A stretch of 64,000 bases of DNA. Source: Acinetobacter nosocomialis. GTDB taxonomy: Bacteria; Pseudomonadota; Gammaproteobacteria; Pseudomonadales; Moraxellaceae. The DNA lies in contig CP107049.1 in NCBI GenBank assembly GCA_025736915.1, positions 1,550,001 through 1,614,000 on the forward strand, given 5' to 3'. The notes beneath the pieces were generated by a model. The model was not told the origin of the DNA. It was given only the letters and a program-made list of their open reading frames with translations, and ran no database searches. Below are positions 51,441 through 60,735 of this stretch, piece after piece. How positions within the stretch are numbered: position 1 is the first letter of the stretch; each line of letters starts with the position of its first letter. The position numbers and the translations under genes were made by a program.

Positions 51441-52235
51441 ATGACACAATCCTTACATCCTGCCGCTCAAAAAGGCTTCAGCTCAGCTGCTGAGCTTTAT
51501 CAGCAAGTTAGGCCGAATTATCCCGTAGAAATAGTCAGTTGGCTACAAGAACGTCTCCAAATACATGAAAATTCTACTGTTATTGATCTTGGCTCAGGTA
51601 CTGGCAAATTCTTACCCTACTTAAAACAAACCCATGCCAATATTCTTGCAGTAGAGCCAATTGGCGAGATGTTACAACAGCTTCAGCAGGCCTATACTGA
51701 CATTAAAACTTTACAGGCGTTTAGCCACGCTATTCCGGTAAACGATCAACAAATTGATGCGGTCATTTGCGCTCAATCTTTCCATTGGTTTGACAACATG
51801 GAAACACTGACTGAAATCCATAGAGTATTAAAACCACAAGGACATTTGGGACTCGTTTGGAACCAACGTGATGAACGTACAGACTGGGTAAAGGCCTTAG
51901 CAGATTTTTTATTACCACTTGAAGGTGATACACCACGTTACCATAGTGAAAAATGGAAAAAGGTTTTTGAAAACCAAAATCTATTTACTTTTGATAGCGT
52001 AGAAACTTTTTCGCAATCACAGCATGGTACTGTCGAACAAGTGGTGAGTAAAAGATTACTCTCTACAAGTTTTATTGCAGCAATGACCGAAAAAGATCAA
52101 TTACAGCTCAAAGCTCAGTTTGAAAAAATTGTTTATGATTTTACAGGGCTAGGCCCACAAGATCAGATTGATTTTCCATATGTCACATATGCATATCACT
52201 TTCAGAAAAGTACGTCGTCAAATCATAGAGAATAG
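51441..52235 (+). CDS. Class I SAM-dependent methyltransferase
   Basis: SAM-binding motif I, VIDLGSGTGKFLPYL, lies at about residues 45-59, followed by acidic VEPIGEMLQQL and motif IV DAVICAQSFHWF. Methyltransferase of the UbiE/TAM1 (Methyltransf_11) type, 264 residues. Substrate unknown. The lipoprotein gene at 52251 starts 15 bases after its stop, so these two may be co-transcribed. Confidence 0.85.
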   Translation: MTQSLHPAAQKGFSSAAELYQQVRPNYPVEIVSWLQERLQIHENSTVIDLGSGTGKFLPYLKQTHANILAVEPIGEMLQQLQQAYTDIKTLQAFSHAIPVNDQQIDAVICAQSFHWFDNMETLTEIHRVLKPQGHLGLVWNQRDERTDWVKALADFLLPLEGDTPRYHSEKWKKVFENQNLFTFDSVETFSQSQHGTVEQVVSKRLLSTSFIAAMTEKDQLQLKAQFEKIVYDFTGLGPQDQIDFPYVTYAYHFQKSTSSNHRE

Positions 52236-52250
52236 GTTCGGTTGAAAGCT

Positions 52251-52784
52251 ATGTTTAAAAAAACGCCTCATATCATCTTAATGTCTTTGCTCAGCTCTAG
52301 CCTATTATTGACTGCTTGTAAAAAAGCAGATGAGCCAGCAAAGACCGAACAACATCAGACAAATTCATCTACCGATCAGGTGATCGAAAAGCTCAATGAA
52401 AGGCCTGTTAAAAAGTTCGCGGCCACTGCTGACGATGCGCATGACATTGCTTTATTGGAAGACTATGACCGTCGCTTTACTGAAATGAGTGATGAAATGG
52501 AAACTGAGCTAGAAAAAATGCATGAGGCAGGTACGCTCACCACAGAATTTGAACAAAAACGTACGCTTGATAATGTGCGCTCAGCATTGACCATGTTAAA
52601 AGACCTCGACTTAAAAACTGAACAAGGTCATTATATTCAAGGCTTGCTTTATCAATATTGGGAAAACCAAGAAAAACACATCAATGATAAACAAGCCAAT
52701 AAAGATGAACAGGTCAATCAACTTGCTGACTACTTACAAGCACAAAACCAGTTGAAATACTGGAAAGCCTCACAGCAGCATTAA
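52251..52784 (+). CDS. Small lipoprotein, 177 residues
   Basis: MFKKTPHIILMSLLSSSLLLTAC is a lipoprotein signal with lipobox LTAC. The mature part is highly charged and helical (for example ALLEDYDRRFTEMSDEMETELEKM) with no recognised domain. I use the ATG at 52251; an in-frame TTG at 52242 is less likely. It ends at a terminator. Confidence 0.75.
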   Translation: MFKKTPHIILMSLLSSSLLLTACKKADEPAKTEQHQTNSSTDQVIEKLNERPVKKFAATADDAHDIALLEDYDRRFTEMSDEMETELEKMHEAGTLTTEFEQKRTLDNVRSALTMLKDLDLKTEQGHYIQGLLYQYWENQEKHINDKQANKDEQVNQLADYLQAQNQLKYWKASQQH

Positions 52785-52799
52785 TTTTATAGCGTGCAA

Positions 52800-52830
52800 T
52801 AAAAAGCCTTCTGATTGAGAAGGCTTTTTA
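52800..52830 (+). terminator. Terminator between the 52251 and 53405 genes
   Basis: AAAAAGCCTTCT and AGAAGGCTTTTT flank a short loop. It lies between converging genes and can serve both. Confidence 0.85.
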
Positions 52831-52832
52831 AT

Positions 52833-53405
52833 TTATATATTTTGTTTTTCAACCCAATGAATCGATTGAACACGGAATAACTCACAAGCACCATCACCTG
52901 TATCATTTGAAGTTAAAGATGATCGCCAAACTAAATTTTTGTCTTTAATTTCGACCAATTCACCTTTGAGATAAACCAAGTCACCGCGTTTAACTTGTTT
53001 GATTTGCTGAGCAATCTGAGGACTAGCTGGAATGATGTGCATATTAGATACCATCTGCATTGCTTGGTCAGCAGGTACTGGAAGTTTATTCATTTTCCAG
53101 TTCAAATAGCGGTCATACTGTTTAACTGAAATGGTACGAGCAATATCTGGTTGAGCAAACAGCCCCCAGCTTACCGCATAATCAATCGGTGAAAACTTAG
53201 CTTGTTCATCATTTTTATAAATTTTTGAACCTAAAATTCTAAAATTGCCTTGGAATGGCTGTAATACAGAAATCGATTGATCTTTTTCAATCGGTAACAA
53301 ACCATTTGCAATATTATATTCACCAGAAGTAGATGCCGTCGAAGCAAAAGCTGAGCTGATACATAAAGAGGCCAATAAGCCTATCATTACATGTTGTTTT
53401 TTCAT
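52833..53405 (-). CDS. Secreted uncharacterised protein, 190 residues
   Basis: A signal peptide ends at AFA. The mature protein contains IDYAVSWGLFAQPDIARTISVKQYDRYLNWK and near the end LVYLKGELVEIKD then SSLTSNDTGDGACELFRVQ. I recall this pattern (a Trp-rich box, a MHIIPA-type box and a TGDGACE box) from proteins of unknown function in many proteobacteria. GAGG precedes the ATG at 53405. No catalytic motif is evident. Confidence 0.7.
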   Translation of the reverse strand: MKKQHVMIGLLASLCISSAFASTASTSGEYNIANGLLPIEKDQSISVLQPFQGNFRILGSKIYKNDEQAKFSPIDYAVSWGLFAQPDIARTISVKQYDRYLNWKMNKLPVPADQAMQMVSNMHIIPASPQIAQQIKQVKRGDLVYLKGELVEIKDKNLVWRSSLTSNDTGDGACELFRVQSIHWVEKQNI

Positions 53406-53544
53406 CGCTTTATACCTCAAATATTGCTAGATCAAATGCAGTAGATCTCTAATTTATGGTAGCTCTAAGCGATGAAAAAAATATCGGAATTTAGTAACAA
53501 TACAGATCAATTTCGTCTATTTTTGTGCCTAATTAAATAGATTG

Positions 53545-54012
53545 TTAATCTTCAAAATCAATTCTTAACGTTTCAAAACGAACCTTTCCTTCTTTTATTG
53601 CTTGAGCAATTGCCTGCTGCCCTTTGGTTAAACGCGCTCCCCCACTTTTGATATCAAGCAAAATAATCTGAATATCCTCGGCAGTCCCGTCCCCATCTCT
53701 AAAATCGGTATAGCCATCAAAAATAACGTAATCAACCGGATCACCCAAGAACTTGGCATCACTCGGCAAGTATTGAAACTCAGGTAAAATCGGCGCGAAT
53801 TGCTCTGCCATTTTACCTTTTAATACGGCGCGGCTTGTATTCACACTCCGTTTTTGTGCCTGCGCTAATGCCTGTTGATGCTCAAGCTCTAACTCCGCAA
53901 TATATTGCTCGTATTCAGCCTTGATTCGACCATTACGGGTATTTGATAAAATGAGTGTAGTGATAATAATACCAATACCAGCACCTATAAGCATGGCCAG
54001 CCATACGGACAT
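53545..54012 (-). CDS. Membrane-anchored Holliday-junction resolvase-like nuclease (Endonuc_Holl type)
   Basis: An N-terminal membrane helix (about 5-24) is followed by a coiled-coil stretch and a restriction-endonuclease-like domain. SRAVLKGKMAEQFAPILPEFQY precedes LGDPVDYVIFDGYTDF and IILLDIKSGGARLTKGQQAIAQAI, giving the Asp and the Asp-x-Lys of the nuclease core. The family is described as distantly related to archaeal Holliday junction resolvases. No activity is proven for these. Divergent from a ParA gene at 54173. Confidence 0.78.
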   Translation of the reverse strand: MSVWLAMLIGAGIGIIITTLILSNTRNGRIKAEYEQYIAELELEHQQALAQAQKRSVNTSRAVLKGKMAEQFAPILPEFQYLPSDAKFLGDPVDYVIFDGYTDFRDGDGTAEDIQIILLDIKSGGARLTKGQQAIAQAIKEGKVRFETLRIDFED

Positions 54013-54172
54013 AAATTTTCCTTAACAAATACATATCATCGCGATAGATGAGCAATCATATCTAAAATTACGGAGTAGCTTAAACTTTTGTCAAAGGTGG
54101 TCATCTACTTCTTATAAAAAGATGCTAAGGTATAAAACATAAACACATGTGCTGCTGAAAATAATTGGATTT

Positions 54173-54817
54173 ATGAAAACGATACTTATTGCAAATCAAA
54201 AGGGCGGATGCGGAAAAACCATGACAGCCATTACGTTGGCAACAGCTTTGGCACAAAAAGGATATAAAGTAGCATTAGCAGACTCTGATAACCAAAAATC
54301 TTCTTTACAATGGTTAAAGCAACGTCCAGAAAGCGTAGCTGCGATTCAAAGCCTAGATTGGCGTCACGAAAAATCGATTGGTGATGCGCCTAAAAATTTA
54401 GATTATCTAATTATTGATGCACCGGGCGCTCTTTCGGGTGATCATGCTGAACAATTGGTTAGCGAAGCTCATGCCATTATTACACCACTTCAGCCTTCAT
54501 TTTTTGATATCGATAGTACACGTCGTTTTCTCAAGCATTTGCAAGACATTAAGCGTATTCGCAAAGGTAAAGTACAAATTTTACTGCTTGCAAATCGGGT
54601 TAAACCAAACAGCGCTAGTTCAAAAGATATTCAGCAATTTTTTGAAAAAATCGAACATGAACCGATTGCATGGATTGCAGAGCGTAGTGCTTATGGCAGC
54701 CTAGCAATGCAAGGTTTGAGTGTATTTGATAAACCACAAAAAAACTTTATTGCAATTCAAAGCCAGTGGCAGCCGCTTTTAAATAAACTGATTGAAGATA
54801 AATCTGAGTGGTTCTAA
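54173..54817 (+). CDS. Orphan ParA family ATPase
   Basis: The deviant Walker A KGGCGKT (near residue 11) follows a 5-residue beta strand (ILIAN). Switch II is YLIIDAPGAL. At 214 residues it is a small ParA/MinD-like ATPase. No ParB or centromere sites lie next to it, so it is likely a localisation ATPase for a protein cargo rather than a plasmid partition protein (inference). I start at the ATG at 54173, not the upstream in-frame start at 54149. Confidence 0.85.
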   Translation: MKTILIANQKGGCGKTMTAITLATALAQKGYKVALADSDNQKSSLQWLKQRPESVAAIQSLDWRHEKSIGDAPKNLDYLIIDAPGALSGDHAEQLVSEAHAIITPLQPSFFDIDSTRRFLKHLQDIKRIRKGKVQILLLANRVKPNSASSKDIQQFFEKIEHEPIAWIAERSAYGSLAMQGLSVFDKPQKNFIAIQSQWQPLLNKLIEDKSEWF

Positions 54818-54941
54818 AAATAACTTTTTATTTTTGTTGAGCAGGAATGTGTGCATTAGCATTTCTGCCTAAAATTTGCCTCAGGTCATTTTTCAGTTAA
54901 TATGGCCTCACCCTATTTAAAAAATTAGAGAATTTTTGTTC

Positions 54942-56060
54942 GTGCATCAATACGCTCCTACTTTACAGCGCGTTTTATTGTTTGGGCTGTTTTTTATCCT
55001 GATGTTTTTAGGATTTAACATCCTGAAGTACTTTATTGTACCTGTAGTTTGGGCTGCCATTATTGCCTACATGACTTGGCCTATTTATTTAAGAATCCAG
55101 CGTTTTTTTGGAGAAAATCGTAATAATTTAAATGCTACAGTCATGATTAGCTTAGTCATTTTAGTTGTTGGTGTTCCCCTGATATGCGCTATTTTTATTT
55201 TGCAACATGAAGGCCGCAATCTCTATCTTGATTTACAGCGCCAAGTTTTTTCTGGTCATTTAAGTGTTCCTGATTTCATTAGAAATCTTCCTTTTATCGG
55301 TAAAGAAATAACTAGAACACTAAATGATATAAACACCGACCCTAACAGCACGATTCAGAGTATTGCAGCTTGGGTACAAAGCCATTTAAGTTATGGGCGA
55401 GTGTTACTCAATGAAATTAGTAAAAATATCGTTAAACTTGGTTTTGCAATTTTAACGCTTTTCTTCTTTTATCGTGATGGTCACAACATCTTAACTCAAG
55501 TAAGTAAAGCCTTAGAAATGGTGATTGGCCTACGTATTCACCATTATCTAGATACGATTTCAGAAACAACGCGTGCCGTTGTCTATGGTGTTGGCTTAAC
55601 TGCAATTGCTCAAGCAGTCCTTGCTGGATTAAGTTATTTCGTAGCAGGTGTACCTAATCCGATGGTACTCACGATTGCGACGTTCTTATTAGCACTCATT
55701 CCTTTCGGCACCCCAGTCTCCTATTTAGGCGTTGGTCTATGGTTGTTCTCTCAAGGACAAACCATGGAAGCCATTGGCGTAGTTTTATGGGGTGTTCTGA
55801 TTGTGAGTAGTTCAGATAACGTGATTCGTCCTCTTGTGATTTCTGGTGCGACCCAAATTCCGTTTTTACTCATTATGTTTGGTGTGTTGGGTGGTATTGC
55901 GAGTTTTGGTTTAGTTGGTTTATTTATTGGCCCTGTTATTTTAGCTGTTTTATTAGCGATTTGGCGTGAATGGCTTCATGAAACAATTGATCCTGAACCA
56001 ATGCCAAAAACAACTATGATCTACGATTCGGATGATGATTTACCACCATCTAAAAATTAA
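54942..56060 (+). CDS. AI-2E/PerM family membrane transporter
   Basis: About eight membrane helices over 372 residues, with the PerM family signatures YGVGLTAIAQAVLAGLSYFVAGVPNP and LALIPFGTPVSYLGVGLWLF. The C-terminal cluster GPVILAVLLAIWREWLHE is typical too. Members export or exchange diverse solutes (autoinducer-2, Na+/H+ or others); the substrate is unknown. The start is ambiguous: GTG at 54942 has AGAG 11 bases upstream, and TTG at 54936 is the alternative. No operon partner is evident. Confidence 0.85.
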   Translation: MHQYAPTLQRVLLFGLFFILMFLGFNILKYFIVPVVWAAIIAYMTWPIYLRIQRFFGENRNNLNATVMISLVILVVGVPLICAIFILQHEGRNLYLDLQRQVFSGHLSVPDFIRNLPFIGKEITRTLNDINTDPNSTIQSIAAWVQSHLSYGRVLLNEISKNIVKLGFAILTLFFFYRDGHNILTQVSKALEMVIGLRIHHYLDTISETTRAVVYGVGLTAIAQAVLAGLSYFVAGVPNPMVLTIATFLLALIPFGTPVSYLGVGLWLFSQGQTMEAIGVVLWGVLIVSSSDNVIRPLVISGATQIPFLLIMFGVLGGIASFGLVGLFIGPVILAVLLAIWREWLHETIDPEPMPKTTMIYDSDDDLPPSKN

Positions 56061-56176
56061 GCCAATGATTTAAAAATGTTTCAGGATACAAAGTGACTAT
56101 TTAAATTAACTTGTAGGGTTTACACGCCTTTGCTTGAATAAAAAAATCAGATTTATATCTATAAGGACATCTAATA

Positions 56177-56752
56177 ATGCCAATATTAAATAAAATGAGT
56201 GCAGTATGTGCACTAACAGCTTTATTAACAGTTGGTTGTAGTACGGTAAGCAAAACAGTATCTGATACGACTCATGCATTAACAACAATGCATACCAAAA
56301 AAGTAGTCGATGTAAATGAAGTCACAGCTAATGGGATTGGTAAAAAAATCGGGACAATTAGCTTTCAAGACAGTGATAAAGGCTTGATTATTACCCCTGC
56401 TTTAGCAGATTTACCAAGCGGCACTCGCGGTTTCCATATTCATGAAAATGCATCGTGCGACCCTGCTGTTAAAGATGGAAAACCAGGTGCTGCTTTAGCT
56501 GCGGGTAGTCACTATAACCCTAATCAAGCGCCACATCATGGTACGCCAACTACAGGACACTTAGGCGACTTACCCGCATTAGTCGTTGATAATAATGGTG
56601 TAGCTACCACCGCTGTTATTGCGCCACGTTTAAAACTTGCGGACATTCAAGGTCGTGCAATTATGATCCATGCTGGTGGGGACAACTATTCAGATTCTCC
56701 TCTACCTTTAGGCGGTGGTGGAGCACGAATTGCCTGTGGCGTAATTCAATAA
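56177..56752 (+). CDS. sodC: Copper/zinc superoxide dismutase, lipoprotein type
   Basis: A 191-residue protein with lipobox TVGC (Cys21), so probably membrane-attached in the periplasm. The copper ligands (His87, His89, bridging His112, His165) are within RGFHIHENASCDP, SHYNPNQAPHHG and AIMIHAGGDNYSDSP. Zn ligands include a His in the same region and Asp131 in GHLGDLP. Cys94 and Cys187 would form the conserved disulfide. AAGGA lies 9 bases before the ATG. SodC removes periplasmic superoxide. Gene stands alone. Confidence 0.94.
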   Translation: MPILNKMSAVCALTALLTVGCSTVSKTVSDTTHALTTMHTKKVVDVNEVTANGIGKKIGTISFQDSDKGLIITPALADLPSGTRGFHIHENASCDPAVKDGKPGAALAAGSHYNPNQAPHHGTPTTGHLGDLPALVVDNNGVATTAVIAPRLKLADIQGRAIMIHAGGDNYSDSPLPLGGGGARIACGVIQ

Positions 56753-56766
56753 TTTGTCATCTTTTT

Positions 56767-56810
56767 AAATTGTGGGTATCTAAAAAGATATCCACAATTT
56801 TGCTATTTTA
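56767..56810 (+). terminator. sodC terminator
   Basis: AAATTGTGGGTATCT pairs with the near-complement AGATATCCACAATTT (one G.U) across a 5-base loop; T-rich sequence follows. Confidence 0.78.
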
Positions 56811-56948
56811 TTAAGCAGTTTAGATCACTTAATTATTATAAAATCTTAAAAAATTAACTGACTTTTTTAGACAAAACGCATAATATTTTTCAAGTAATAA
56901 AAAATTAAATACCCCTTATCACGTATCCTCTCATTTAGAAAAAAAGCC

Positions 56949-59099
56949 GTGAATTATCTGACTCAACTATTCAATCGTTTTAAAGCGAATTCAATTTTAA
57001 TTTACTGTCTGCAAATTTTAATTGTACTTACAGGCACAACCTTAGGCTTACTAGAGTTAGGTCATAACGAGCTCATCGTTCCTGTGACATTAGGTGCGAT
57101 TGCCGCTGCACTTACCGATTTTGATGATCGCTTAAGCCTTCGATTACGTAACCTGCTCTATGTCTGCATACTCTTTTTTACTGTCAGCACTATTCTTGGT
57201 TTTTTAGCACCGTATAAACTTTTATTTATTTTATATCTTTCAATTTCAAGTGCTTGTTTCATTTTATTGGGAGCCTTAGGCCAGCGCTACGCCACCATTT
57301 CTTTTGGTACGATTTTACTCTCGATTTACAGCATGTTTGGTTTAGGAGAATATGCTCACTGGTACCAACAGCCTACTTATTTTGTCTATGGCGCACTGTG
57401 GTATGGTCTAACTTCTATTTTATTTTTTCTTTTAAAACCAACTCTTCCTTTACAAGATAAGCTTTCGCAAATTTTTGAAGAAATATCTGCCTTACTTCAA
57501 GCTAAAGCACGCTTGTTCGATCCAGACAATAAAGAAAATGTTGAACAGCTTTTATTTGAATTATCACTCCAAAATACGCAAGTCGCACAAAGTCTTAACC
57601 AAATACGCAGCTCTCTGCTTACTCGCCTTAAAGCATCACGAGTGAGTAATAAAAGTATTTACTGGTTAAACCTGTACTTTTTTGCTCGCGATATACATGA
57701 GCAGGCCACCTCTAATTATCTACACTATGAACATATTCAACAAAATTTTAGCCGTAGCGATCTCATTTTTCGTTTTCAGAAAAATCTGCGTTTACAAGCC
57801 CAAGCTTGCCATGATTTAGCCCAATGTATTTTGCATAACCAGCAATATCAACCTTCTCAAGAAGGGCAAATCGTTTTAAACCATCTGGAAAGTTCTTTAA
57901 AAGACTGGATACAACAACATCCTCAAAATTTTGAAGTTAAAAATTTAAAGCTGATTTTTAATAATCTAAAAGGCATGCATGAACAATTTGAACAACTTCA
58001 ATATGCTCAACCGTTTAATGAAACGTTAAGTCAAAACAAGCAAGACCACCTCAATTTACTTGATGATGATATTCAAGATTTTTCAGATCTTGTTTTAAAA
58101 ATTCGCCAGCAACTGACACCACAATCGGCCCTGTTTAGACATGCAATACGAATTGCAGTCGTGTTCGCCGCAGGTTACGTCATTTCATTATTACCTTTTG
58201 CCCAACACGGTTACTGGATTTTGCTCACCAGTTTATTTGTTTGCCAAATTACTTACTTTGCAACGAAAAGCCGTTTAAAACTCAGAACAATTGGAACCCT
58301 ACTTGGCGTTTTATTGGGTATTCCCATTCTGTATTTTGTTCCAAGCATTGAAGGTCAGCTCATCCTCACCATTATTTGTGGGGTTAGCTTTTTCTACTTG
58401 CGCCAGAAAAAATACGCCTTGGCAACGCTGATGGCAACCTTAATGGTATTACTTATTTTCAACTTAAAAGGCGCAGGTTTCAGTATTATTTTACCTCGCC
58501 TAATCGACACCTTATTAGGCTGCTTTATTGCATGGCTTGCTGTTAATTTTATATGGCCAGACTGGAACTTTCGTAATATTCCAAACAATATTAAAAAAAG
58601 TAGCCAAGCCACACTGGATTATTTCAATGTAATTGTTGAGCAATATCAGCATGGTAAAAATCAGGACATTGAATATCGCAGAATTCGCCGCGCTGCACAT
58701 AACGCACAAATTGAACTGTCGAATATGATTTCGAGCTTAAGTGCTGAGCCCAATCCCAAACCAGAGCTGATTCATTATGCCTTTCGTTATCTAGTTTATA
58801 GTCATAGCCAGTTGAGTTATGTCGCAGCATTAGGTAGCCAAAGACAAAAAATTGAGGATCCACAAGTATTACAGCTCTTACTGGATTGTCAGCAAATCCT
58901 TAACCAAAGTTTATTTGAACAAGCTTCTGTTGATTTTAATTTTCTTGAGCAAACTTTGAAGCAAATACAAAGCCTAACAACTCATGAGCACTTTTCAGAA
59001 AGCTACACTCTTGTTTTAAAACAAATGAGCTTACTATTAGAAATCTTGCCTGAACTCTTAACCTTAAAAGGTAAACTTTTAGAACAAGAGATTAAGTAA
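56949..59099 (+). CDS. yccS: FUSC family inner-membrane protein YccS
   Basis: A 716-residue protein whose sequence follows E. coli YccS closely: VTLGAIAAALTDFDDRLSLRLRNL near residue 40, ILLGALGQRYATISFGTILL near 100, EHW-type HWYQQPTYFVYGALWY. Six N-terminal helices, a long cytoplasmic helical domain with SLLTRLKASRVSN and DIHEQATSNYLHYE, then a second helix group. Function is not clearly known for YccS; FUSC members are probable exporters. Start is GTG at 56949. Terminates against craA. Confidence 0.88.
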   Translation: MNYLTQLFNRFKANSILIYCLQILIVLTGTTLGLLELGHNELIVPVTLGAIAAALTDFDDRLSLRLRNLLYVCILFFTVSTILGFLAPYKLLFILYLSISSACFILLGALGQRYATISFGTILLSIYSMFGLGEYAHWYQQPTYFVYGALWYGLTSILFFLLKPTLPLQDKLSQIFEEISALLQAKARLFDPDNKENVEQLLFELSLQNTQVAQSLNQIRSSLLTRLKASRVSNKSIYWLNLYFFARDIHEQATSNYLHYEHIQQNFSRSDLIFRFQKNLRLQAQACHDLAQCILHNQQYQPSQEGQIVLNHLESSLKDWIQQHPQNFEVKNLKLIFNNLKGMHEQFEQLQYAQPFNETLSQNKQDHLNLLDDDIQDFSDLVLKIRQQLTPQSALFRHAIRIAVVFAAGYVISLLPFAQHGYWILLTSLFVCQITYFATKSRLKLRTIGTLLGVLLGIPILYFVPSIEGQLILTIICGVSFFYLRQKKYALATLMATLMVLLIFNLKGAGFSIILPRLIDTLLGCFIAWLAVNFIWPDWNFRNIPNNIKKSSQATLDYFNVIVEQYQHGKNQDIEYRRIRRAAHNAQIELSNMISSLSAEPNPKPELIHYAFRYLVYSHSQLSYVAALGSQRQKIEDPQVLQLLLDCQQILNQSLFEQASVDFNFLEQTLKQIQSLTTHEHFSESYTLVLKQMSLLLEILPELLTLKGKLLEQEIK

Positions 59100-59103
59100 A
59101 ATA

Positions 59104-59138
59104 AAAAAATACCGGAATATAAATTCCGGTATTTTTTT
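59104..59138. terminator. Terminator between yccS and craA-like gene
   Basis: AAAATACCGGAAT and ATTCCGGTATTTT flank a short loop, with A/T runs on each side, between convergent genes. Confidence 0.86.
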
Positions 59139-60366
59139 AATGTAAGTCTTGGGCAACTCTTTCCTGCATTTCTCGTTTTAAAGCTAAACGTGGTTGAGTG
59201 AACCACAAGGCAATAAATACAAAAGCAGATAAAACAAAAGCCCATAAATGAAATTGAGTATAGAGATAACGCACCAACTCAATCATTGCAAAAAAGCTTG
59301 TCATCAATAACATTGAAACAGCAGCAGCCACAGTTCCTTTCGATACTTCAGATGACATCAGTGCAAAGCGGTATAAGACTGAGAAACTAATTCCTTCACC
59401 AAAGCAAATGAGTGTCATACCCGTAAGCAAACAAGGAATTAAATAGGTTTGCCAGACAACACCTAATATTAAAATGAGTGTACCAGTGAGCATAATTGGT
59501 AAACCAATCAGGACTGTTTTACCTAAAGCCAAACGGTCAATAATTTTAATTAAGACAATATTGCCTACAATCAAACCTAGAAATACTGGAAATTGAGCTA
59601 AGCCATATTGCACACTGGTTAGTTTGAGTTCATCGACCAAAATAATGGGCGATAACGCAATCCAAAGCATAAGCGGCATACCTACAAGCGGTAAGGCTAG
59701 CGTTAAACCAAGGAATTGCCGATTGCTAAATACTTTTTTAAAATCATCAAAAAGATAGCTAAAAGGTTGTTTAGTTACACTCACCTTCTGACTAGGCATT
59801 TGTTTCTTTAAGCCAAACCAACTCAGCAATGCAAGTAAAGCAATTGCCACAAAGCCCCAGTGCCAAGACACATAATCAATTAAAAATGCGCCAAGTACAG
59901 GTCCGAGCAAGGGTGCAAGCAATGAGATATTTGCCATAAGTGCCATGACTTTAATAGCATCACGCTCGGCAAAATTTTCTTGAATTGCCGCATATCCCAC
60001 TGCTGAAATTACACTTAACCCAATACCTTGTAAAAAACGTAATGTCAGAAAGTATTCAATTTGCCTCGTTAATAAAATTAAAAAGCAACACAAGGCAAAA
60101 AATAAAACACCAGTTAAAAGAACTTTCTTACGACCTAATCGATCTGATAAAGGCCCAAGTAACCATGCAACAGATGCACCACCTAATAAATAAAATGACA
60201 TTGAAGATGGTGCCCAAGTTGCACTCACACCAAAATCTTCAGTAATTGCCAACATGGCTGGCTGAATCAGGTCATTACCAATATAAACCGCAAATTCAAA
60301 TAGCACTAAAGCTAAAGGAAACATCAACGTTGTACGGTTCAACGCTGTCGTTTGAATATTATTCAT
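59137..60366 (-). CDS. craA: MdfA/CraA-type multidrug MFS exporter
   Basis: A 409-residue, 12-helix major facilitator homologous to E. coli MdfA. The intramembrane pair corresponding to MdfA Glu26 and Asp34 is Glu24 and Asp32 in FEFAVYIGNDLIQPAML. Motif A appears as GPLSDRLGRKKVLLTG, and motif C as LLAPLLGPVLGAF. From memory it is nearly identical to CraA, an A. baumannii efflux pump linked to chloramphenicol resistance, but a BLAST is needed. Upstream lies a 27-base palindrome (60407-60433). Confidence 0.85.
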   Translation of the reverse strand: MNNIQTTALNRTTLMFPLALVLFEFAVYIGNDLIQPAMLAITEDFGVSATWAPSSMSFYLLGGASVAWLLGPLSDRLGRKKVLLTGVLFFALCCFLILLTRQIEYFLTLRFLQGIGLSVISAVGYAAIQENFAERDAIKVMALMANISLLAPLLGPVLGAFLIDYVSWHWGFVAIALLALLSWFGLKKQMPSQKVSVTKQPFSYLFDDFKKVFSNRQFLGLTLALPLVGMPLMLWIALSPIILVDELKLTSVQYGLAQFPVFLGLIVGNIVLIKIIDRLALGKTVLIGLPIMLTGTLILILGVVWQTYLIPCLLTGMTLICFGEGISFSVLYRFALMSSEVSKGTVAAAVSMLLMTSFFAMIELVRYLYTQFHLWAFVLSAFVFIALWFTQPRLALKREMQERVAQDLH

Positions 60367-60735
60367 GAGTTGTACACTTCAAAATAGCGGCCAAAATGTC
60401 TCAACAACTACATATTGAAATAAATAATGTAGTCATGACGATGACAGTATGGTCAGTCAATCTTTAGTTAAGTTGTTATATGCCGTGAGAGTGCATGTTT
60501 AGAATGTGAAACACCGTATTCACAAGGTGTCTAAGACAAGAAAAAATGTATGACGTGAGATTTGGTAATTTTTACCATTTGGCTTAATTGCCAGATGACA
60601 CAATATCACTTTTTAAATTGATCAGCAATCGGACAGTTTCATCCATTTAAAATTCTATATTTTGCTTAGCATCAACTCATTTTTATATTGTGAATAACCT
60701 TGAAGTTATCCACATATTCAATAATGATTCAGGCT
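60367..60735. other. Intergenic region upstream of craA-like gene
   Basis: No gene in 369 bases. The inverted repeat ACTACAT-N13-ATGTAGT (60407-60433), 41 bases before the pump start codon, is a possible operator. Confidence 0.45.

Noticed and set aside
54173-54817. ParA as evidence of an integrated plasmid
   Set aside because: No ParB, replication or conjugation gene nearby; neighbours look chromosomal.
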